DNA of 64,000 nt, taken from assembly GCA_022709755.1 (NCBI GenBank), contig JAKLIF010000004.1:1-64000 (forward strand), read 5' to 3'. This DNA is from Elusimicrobiota bacterium (GTDB lineage Bacteria > Elusimicrobiota > Elusimicrobia > FEN-1173 > JAKLIF01). Of this stretch, positions 53,401-62,400 are shown one piece after another. Made by a program: the position numbers and the translations under genes. The stretch's first letter is position 1. The number at the start of each line of letters is the position of its first letter. The notes below the pieces were generated by a model. The model made no database searches. It saw only the letters and a program-made list of their open reading frames with translations, and was not told the DNA's origin.

Positions 53401-56400
53401 CCGCAATGAATTCCTTGAGCGACTTCTTACTGTTCAGATATTGGCCTATGAGGTCGCCGATCGCGACGAAAAGGCCGCCTGTCATCAAATCGACGAGGGG
53501 CACGTCGATTTGATGGGGTAGGTGTATGAGGGCCGTCTCCCTGAGCGACACATAATAATTGGCCATATCCCCCAAGACGCCCCAAGGCCACAACAAAAAG
53601 AAAACCCCCACAACCCCACCACAGGCCCACAGAATGGTTTTTAATCTCCTCTGAAATACCGCCCGCGCCTCCTCTGTCCCGGCTGCCGGTTCGCGCCGCA
53701 TCAGCGATGCTTGAATCTGTCCCAACGATTCGGTCATTTCAGCCAATGAAGCAAACCTGTCTTGAGGAGAACGGGACGTCGCTTTTTGAAGAAGTCCGGC
53801 GATGATAGGCATCGACTTCTCTTCCTCCGTCAATAGCCGGGAGAGGATCGTTCCCGCGGCGAACTGATCCGATGCGGGTCCGGGCCACCGTCGAGCCAGA
53901 ACCTCGGGAGACATGAACCCGTGTGTACCCGGGAGTATATCCGGGCTTTCCTTCCCCTCCATCGACAATTCCGTCGCCACCCCCAGGTCGATCAACTTAT
54001 CAAACCGATATCGGCCGTCCGGACCGCGTTTCAGGAATAGATTGGCCGGATTCACGTCATTGTGCACATAGCCCAACCGATGGAACACCCGGAGAGCTTC
54101 CAACAACCCGGCGACGAACTCCAGCTTCTCGTCCAACTGTAATCCCCTAAACTCCGATTGCCATCCGGAATCCGGGGCGAGAAAATCTTTCAGCGTCGGG
54201 CCTTCCAGATATTCCATGATGATATAGGGACGCCCGTTCGTCATCCCCTGCTCATGTATCCTGGGGAAATATTTGGTCTCGTCGGGAGACAACTGACCGA
54301 TCCTCTCAAACAGCCGGCTTTCGAGCCTGAATGCCTGTTGTGCCTCATATTCATTGAAGAATTCGTCATAATCACCCGACGACTTCAAGGTTTTTATGGC
54401 CACATAGTGGGTCGGCGTCTCAGGCAAGAAAGCCTTATAGATTTCCGCACTTCCGCTCGTCGCGATCTTCCCGACGATCTGATAGGGACCGATCCGAGGC
54501 GGAACGCCCTCCGTCGAAACACGTTCCCCAGGGACCGGACGAGCCGGCGGCTCAACCGTCCGGAATCGGATGCCTAAAATCCGGGCCAATCTCAGACCCA
54601 GCGGCATCATCCAACGGAGAGTGGCTCCAGACGGTTCTTCGGGAGTTCCCTCCCCATTGTGGATTCCCGTTCGCTCATCCCGATGGAGACGGAGCAACCG
54701 ACGTGACGATTGGAGGAAGGAGGAAAGGATCTTTTGTTCGCGCACGCTCTTCCACACGGCCTTCATTGAGAAAGTGGGAGCCGGCTCGTGCAAATAGCGC
54801 GACAGATACCGTTGATGGGTCCGCTTGGGCACCACCCATTTCAAGAGCCGGATGATCAGGGCGTGAAAAAACGGATAGAACGGGAGCATCACCGCCTCCC
54901 AGGGCACAGCCCACGCCACAGCCGCGACTTTCCAACCGAAGATCGCCAGTGACATAAATGGCACGACCACATGACTCATCAAGAGAGCCAGCGCGAAATA
55001 AACTGCGAATGGCAATCCCTTTTGCCGCGCGACTTCTTGAAACTTCTTGACCCCGTTAAAAGCGATTTTGGAAAAGAACGTCGCCTGCCTGGTCAGTTTC
55101 AAATGCCTCCACAGGCGGCTAATCCTTCCGGCAGGATTATCCTGCAAGGTCTCGTCCACCTGGTCGAAGACGACCAGCGTCAATCCCCAATCGAACAGAT
55201 TCCGTTGCCCTGGAATTGTCAGTATCTCACGATGGGCTTCATCGAACGCCTCTTCGGGGGACTGTCCATTCTCCAAGTGCCGCGCGATGAACTTCCGGAT
55301 CATGAACTCCCGTTCCATAAGGAGTCCGATCATCTCCCCCCTTCGGCCGCTTTCGGGATAGAGCGCCCTCAGCAGTATCCGGTTGACGTGAAACTCCCAA
55401 CCGCCCGTCTCGCGATTAAAGAAAAGACTTGCCAGAGTAAAGACATCGGGGCTCTCGAACAACTCGGCACCCTCGAACGTCTTGACAACGATTCCCCCGG
55501 CGATACCGGTATCCCGTCGATGCTCTCGATATTCCGTTGAATTGATGGACCGCTCCAGGTCGACCAATCCATCCCTCTCGGTTTCCGTCAAACGGTCGAC
55601 CAATGCCGTCGCCTTGAACAAGGGGAGCGTGAAAACGAACTCCCGATGATGCGCTCCCAGTTCGGCCGTTTCGACCTGGCCCTCTGCTTCCAACTGCTTC
55701 CAGAAAGCATCCGCCTGAGGGAACCGTCCGGAATCCCCGTGGAGAGGCATGCCGTACATCTTCTGGGAGAACGCGTTCAGCCTCTGGAGGTCACGGACTC
55801 CCCATTCCGTCCCGTCAACGCCTTCATCGTAACGGATATTCTCCAATCGGGGATTTCGATAATCCTCGCTATCGCTACCGATATCAAAACGGATGAGTGC
55901 ATCACCGGCCACCGCCCCCCGGTTCGAATAGACAACGTAGACAACTCGTTCAAATCTATCATCGTCGTATCGGTTCACCTGTTGAGCGAAATACGTCTGA
56001 TCGCCGGCGGGATTTTCAAATACATAGTAATCCTGCAAGTGACCGGATTCATATTTACCACCCGAATGTTCGGCGACCGAAAACTGCGCGTCGACCATCT
56101 CCCCCATCCGGCGAATCACGTTTTCCGGCACTTCCGTTGACGAAATCCGCCTGATCTGTTCTGCGAAAACACCGCCTCCGACCACCCTCGATTCTTCCTT
56201 GAACCTGAAATAGAGGTCCAACAAGACCCGGAATACATCTTTAAGCCCGACATGTTCCACTTCCTTCATCAATCCCACAGCGGTACCGGAGGCCAACGCT
56301 TCCAGATATAGTTTCGTTTTTCTGCCGTTCAGGGCGACGCCCAGCGCCTGGGCCACCCGGCCACAGGGAACATGCCCCATCAACAACGCCCGCGCCAACA

Positions 56401-59400
56401 GACCGACCAAGTCCCGGACGGTGCCTGCGTGCAACGCGCCGATCACCCCCTCGGAAGGTTCCGTCGGACGGGGCTGCCCGTCCCGGACCGCGCCGACACC
56501 GAACGACGCCGTTATCCTGTCCTCGGCGCTCCGGCCCTCCCGGATGAAACGGTCGAAATGGTCCTTCATCCGCGCGTAGACGCTGTCGGCATCATATCCC
56601 GCGCGGACGGCGGAAAGCATGACCTTTTCCATCAGTGTTTCCAAAGAGCGGGTCGAGGATGATTTCCGACCGGGCGGGACCATCAGCGAGAACATCGTGG
56701 AGACAAGGCGCTCTTCATCCGCATCAAAAGAGCGGTGTTTCTTCGGTCGCTGAACGTCCACCATGCGGAAACGGCGCACGTTCTCGTCATACAGGATGTT
56801 TTTGGGATGGGGGTCCCACTCATACCCCGCCAGCGACAGTCCGTGCAGGGTCTGTGCCAGTTCATCAAACGCGGATTGAGGGATCTTCTCGGCCAGAACC
56901 CGGTTGAATCCGGCCCCGTCCTTTTCCTGTCGAGACCGTACGGTCTCTCCCGGTTGGAACGTCGTGAACTGCACGGCTCCCCAACGGGCGACTTCCTGGG
57001 CGACGACCGGGAATCCATCGAGCCCGTGATCTTTCTCGAAAACCACCGGCGATCCCCACTGGCGTCCGAAATGTTCGTCCGCAAACGCCTTGAACCCCGC
57101 GGGATCAGCCCGAACCGACGGGGCCCGCTGCAGCACTTTCACCAAGTCCCACGGCACACGCACCACGAGGTCCGGTCGCTCCGGGAGCCGATAAACAACC
57201 ACCTCCCCGCCATATCCCAGCGGATAACGGTTCTGAACGAAATCGACGATCCTTTCCGGTGAGACCTCCGCGCGATCCTCTCGTGGAGGAAGAATCGCCA
57301 GAGGAAGGCCTAATGACGGGGCGATGCGATGATTGTATAAGAGGTGCAATGAAACGGAGGTGAGCAATCCGAGGATCCCCCCGAAAACAGGGGCCACAAA
57401 AATACCGGCAGCCACGACGGCGTTCAGCGCCAGGGAAACACCGAACAACATTCCGCGTGGACGCAGATGCCGGACCGGGTTCCATCCCAGCGGCACCGGA
57501 GGCGCGTGGATGTCGTAATAGACGGCATAATGGAGCGCGGTGAAGAGTCCCGAAGAGAAGAGAGAAAGACCGACCAGCATCGGCCCCAGATCCCACCCCC
57601 AAACCGCGTGAACGAGCAGCGATATTCCACCGACCAAAACCCCCTGGAAGATGAGGTTTTCCGCCAGGGCCAGGAGCTTCGGATGCTTCCGCACGACCGC
57701 CGATGGCCAGAACGGAAGGAGGCCGATGGCGGAGATCAATAGGTGAAACCGATAACTATCGTCCACCGACACCCGGGAAGAGGATTCACGCGGAACCCCC
57801 GTCTTGACCATCCCGGCCGCTTTCAACTCCTCGATCCACCGCAGAACTGTCGCGGGATCGATCCTGTTCAATTCATTCCGGATGGCCAGCCCGTCGGTCA
57901 TGCTCTTCTGCACCCGCAACGGCGCCAAGTATTCGAAAAGTTTCCCGGCCAAAAGCGGCGTGATCCCTTGCGGAATATTATTCTCTTCGGCCACGCGTAC
58001 CAGCCACACGGCCACATCCATCGACAGCCGTTCCGCCGCCTCATACTCGCCCATGGCGGGATTGTATTGCCAGAATCCCTCGGGAGTCATTTCGAACAGA
58101 CCGACCCGCTCCATGGACGCGTAGGCGATGACCCCCACGACGTGATCGACTTCCCTCTGGAAAGAATCTTCGCTGACTCCCATCCCCACAAGGCGTTGTC
58201 GTATCTCCAAGAGCATGCTCTTCAGCGGGGAGGAATACCCGGGATCCTCCCGATAGAGCAGCCCGAGATAATAAACCTCTTTATCGGCCAGGCGGGGGGC
58301 CACCCTGGACGGGGACACATCGGCCAACTGCCGTAGAATCTGCAAGCGGTCGGGATCGACCAGCGCCTTGAGTTTATCGAGTGCCTCCGAGCGGGTCACC
58401 GGATCATTCAAGACCTCCAAGCCGAGCCGGTAGGTCTGATAGGCGTATGTCTGCCCCTCCGGGAAAGTCAGCAGGGGCAGTGCTTTGGCCATGATGCCGT
58501 ACATCAACCGGTCATACAATTCATCGTTATTGACCTTCACCAACCGGCCGTCGACCGTGCGGTATTCGTCTTCCCAGACCAAAGAGTCCGCCTTCAACGC
58601 CGCCCAATACCGCAGATGGCCCGACTCCGACGGCAGTCCGAACAAGCTCCCCAATATCCGGCCGTCGTCGGTGGAAAACCAGGCCCCGGACCACAGATCG
58701 ACGGCCCGGTGATCCGCCACGAGATCGGGCGGGATGACGCGATAGAGATCCTCCGAGAAATAACGGATGCTATTCGCAAAGACCAGGGCCAGCAGGAAAT
58801 CCCCGTCGTCCTCTCGGTCAACCGATTGATCGTCCAAAAACCGCTGCACCTTGGCCACGCCGGCCTGCGAGGGAACATACAGACCGTCCTGAAAAGTGAT
58901 CCCGACCATGCTCCGGATGAGAATGTCTCTCCAATCCGCGCTCTTCCAGTTGTCAGCCCCTTCCGGCGGCCGGATGCCGTCTACAGGCAGCCCTTCCTGG
59001 ACCGATTTTTCATACCACGCATCCAACTCGCGGGCCAAGACGGGGGCCAATTCTTCCCTCAACCATCGGGCGTTGGAAACTTCCCGCTGAACATCCGGCT
59101 GAGATTGATTTTCCATAAGGCCAAGAAGAAGCGAATCCGTGCGGTCGGCCGGGAGCAATCTATTCCGGCCGAATTCGCGGAGCAAGCATAGGATCGACTG
59201 GACGCTCACATCCACCTCCGCATACAGGTCACCGGAGAGATGAGAGGAGGCGGCGTCCACATATTGATACACAGCGACAACGGATTGTGGCGACTGAAGT
59301 CTCAAACCGTCGAATATCTCGCGGGTCTCGGAAATTTCATCCCGCACATACGGATAGATGTCCGGCAACGCCGCCGACAGGACCGACCCGTCCCCCTCCC

Positions 59401-62400
59401 AGAGCACGATCAACGACATGACCTGTACGGCTTTCTCCTCGAACACCTTGTCTTTCCCCAAATCCACAATCAACCGCCCCGCCACGGGACGTAACATGTC
59501 GATCTGTCGGGACGTCAGACCATACTGGGCCATGAGTTTCAGAAATCTGTTCGCACCGGGATGGGAGACCACGCGGCCCAGAAAATTGAGCGGGGTCAGA
59601 TCCTCCCCCAGATACGGCGTCCAGAATTCGATTCCGCCCGGAATGACCAGGCTTCCAGAACCGTCAAAAGTGTAATACCTCGCCCCGCGTTCGATCAGGT
59701 TCGACAACTTCGGAGCGTCCCCCTGTTTTTCATCATGGATGAACTCCGTAAAAAAATCGGTCTGCGGGACCAAGTGATCGACGAATCTCCTCAAGTTCGC
59801 ATCGTCTGTAAAGCCGCGGGCCAGCTGTTGGACGACCGCATTGAATTTCCGGGTGTAATCATCCCGAGAAGCGATTTTATTCAGATCGACTTTGGCCGAC
59901 AATTCCTTCCGAACATCCGGCTCAAGGCCACCGAGCGCCTCGTTGATCGCATGGAACCTTTTCTGTTGCTCAAGATAGGACGGGGATTCCGTCCTCGTCC
60001 CGGTCATTTCGCCGATATATTGCCAGCTCTTCCGAACCACCCCCACCGGAGTCTTGACCAGGAACAGTATCATGAAAGCGATCGCGAACCTCAACACTCG
60101 TTTCAATCCCGATGCCGCATACCTCACTTTGGGCACCTGCGAGGTGATATGAGACTGCGCTTTCCGGCCGATCGATTTCACCCGGACGGCGCCGTTCCGG
60201 AAAGCCCCGGGGCCCCGCTGGAACAACCGCCGGGTCCTGAGGCCCCACATTCCCCAGAGAGACCGGTCTTCATACAACCTGAACCCGATGGCGTGCCCCG
60301 CCACATCCAATTTCCCCTCGCTCCGGAGCAGCCCCCGATCCACCCCATCCCGACGGATAATGGACTCCGGGACCGGCCCGTCCGCCGCATAAACGAGGAT
60401 ACGGAAACTGGACTCCTGCTTGCCGGCCCATTTCAAAAACGATTGAAAAACCTTGTATATCTTCCTCCGCGATTTTCCCGGTTCAAACCGGAGAGATTCC
60501 AAACGGCCCATCTCCAGGGCCAACCGGTCAGCCGCTTTCTGCATCTCCGCCAGGATCACCCCTTCGTCAGCCGCCCCTTGGCCTTCGGCAAGATCGGCCA
60601 GCATCATCTGAACGGGAACCGCCAGAGACGCCATCAGCCCCTGGGCGACGCGAGCGCGCAGATCATCGTTCCCGGCGGCAAAAGTCCGCCGAGCGGCCAA
60701 GTTGACCGTCTCCCCCGAGAATAATTTTTCCAACGGCAGCGGGTCCCGGGCAAAAACGTCCAACGAGTTCACCCCGACGGGGGATTGGGTGATCTTGGGA
60801 GTCACGACCGCATAGGAGATCCCTTGCCGGCGGAAAGATTCCGCCAGCCCGGAGGAATGGAACCCGCCCGCCACCAGGACCGAGGACGAAACGCCTTCCT
60901 TTTTCATCTTCGCCAACAGGTTCGCCATCAGAGGATCGTTCCGCTCAAAAGCCAGCGAACAGAACTTCTCGAACGGGACCAAAAGGGATTCGAAATTCTC
61001 CGGAGCCGCCGCACGGACGTCCGACTTCAGCCCTCTTCCGAGTTCCTCCAGCCGGGCCGGAAGAGCGAGCACCAGAGAGCGACGCCGTGAATAGGTGTTC
61101 CACTCCCCCGGAGACATCGCGTGACGGACCAGTTTTCCGAGCATCACCCCATCGCGTTGTATCCCTAAAAGACATTCCTGGTCGGGCCTCTGGCAGAAAG
61201 ATTCCGGCACCGTCCTCTCCAGCAGGTTCAACTCCTCCAAGAGCGCGTCGCGTTTGATTTTTTCCGCCGTCCGGACGTAGCGGACGTACTTTTGCAAGAA
61301 GCCGTAGTTCCCCAAATCGATCCCCGCGCTCCGGCAGAGCTCCGCCAAAGACCCATAATAGCCCTCGTAGCTCATCCGGCCCATCCGGTAGAGAAGGCTC
61401 TTCTGGACCAAGTCGTTCAGGCGGGATTCCGAAAGAACCGAACACATCTCTTTTACGAGTCGGACCTGCTCTTCCTCGACTTTCCGAAAATCCAACGACC
61501 GTTCCTGTCCCACCGCTTCCACGAGGAGTCTCACGTTCGGGTAAGCATCGCCCGCCCGGACCGGACGCGGACCCTCTCCGTCATAAGCCGCCACGAGATA
61601 ACGGGCGTATTCCCCCAAACCTTCGCGTCCTTCCGCGTGAGCGAGGAAATGCCCATCGAACTCTTTCAGCTTCGGGGAATAGACGATCCCCTTCCACCGC
61701 GCAATATCGGCCTCCATGTCCCGGATGAAAACCCGGATCGCGTCGATGTTTCCGACAGAATCCTGATACGCCCTGATATTACCCTCGTAAAGCGCCGTGT
61801 CTTCCACCCCCCAAAGAACCGGGGCCCGGGGGAGAGTGAGCGCGGCATACTCGGGACCGCCGATGTAATCGGATCGGAGCAGATAGTCGGCCACGCCGAG
61901 CCGGACATCGGGACGGGCATAAGCACGGAAAGGCTCCAGTAGGAATTCGCCCGAAGCGCCTTCAAGCCCTACCAGCTTCACTCCCCGGCTTTCCTGAAAA
62001 AGCCGGATCATGGAGGCGATGTTGCGTTGGGCCTCCTCCACGTCGTGAGCGTCTTGGATGTGAAGGACGAACGGAGCGTCTCGTTTCTCCGACAGATAGA
62101 CCTCGCGGATGGCCCCGTGCGGGAGGACGAGCGTCGAAAGCCAAGTGGGCTGATCGGGAGATGGAACGGCGCCGAGATCGGCGGAAGAGCGGGAATCGAT
62201 CCCCCCCAATGACACACGCGGGTCCTGCTCGAGCGCTCCAAAATCGACCGCCGTCGCGGCAGGAAAACGCGCCAACAAGAGGGATTGCTGTCCGGTGAGT
62301 TCCTTCTCTTCGGCCGGGACATTGACGCCACTCTCCCCGCCACTCCGACGGCGAGTGGCGTTCCGGCGATCCTCCCACAGAGAGGCCTCGACGAAGGGCG

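Noticed and set aside
52990-53650. Mpv17/PMP22-like domain in the giant protein
   Set aside because: The stretch GGLFVAIGDLIGQ recalls that family, but the later conserved WY and GP blocks are not matched, so I list only a membrane cluster.
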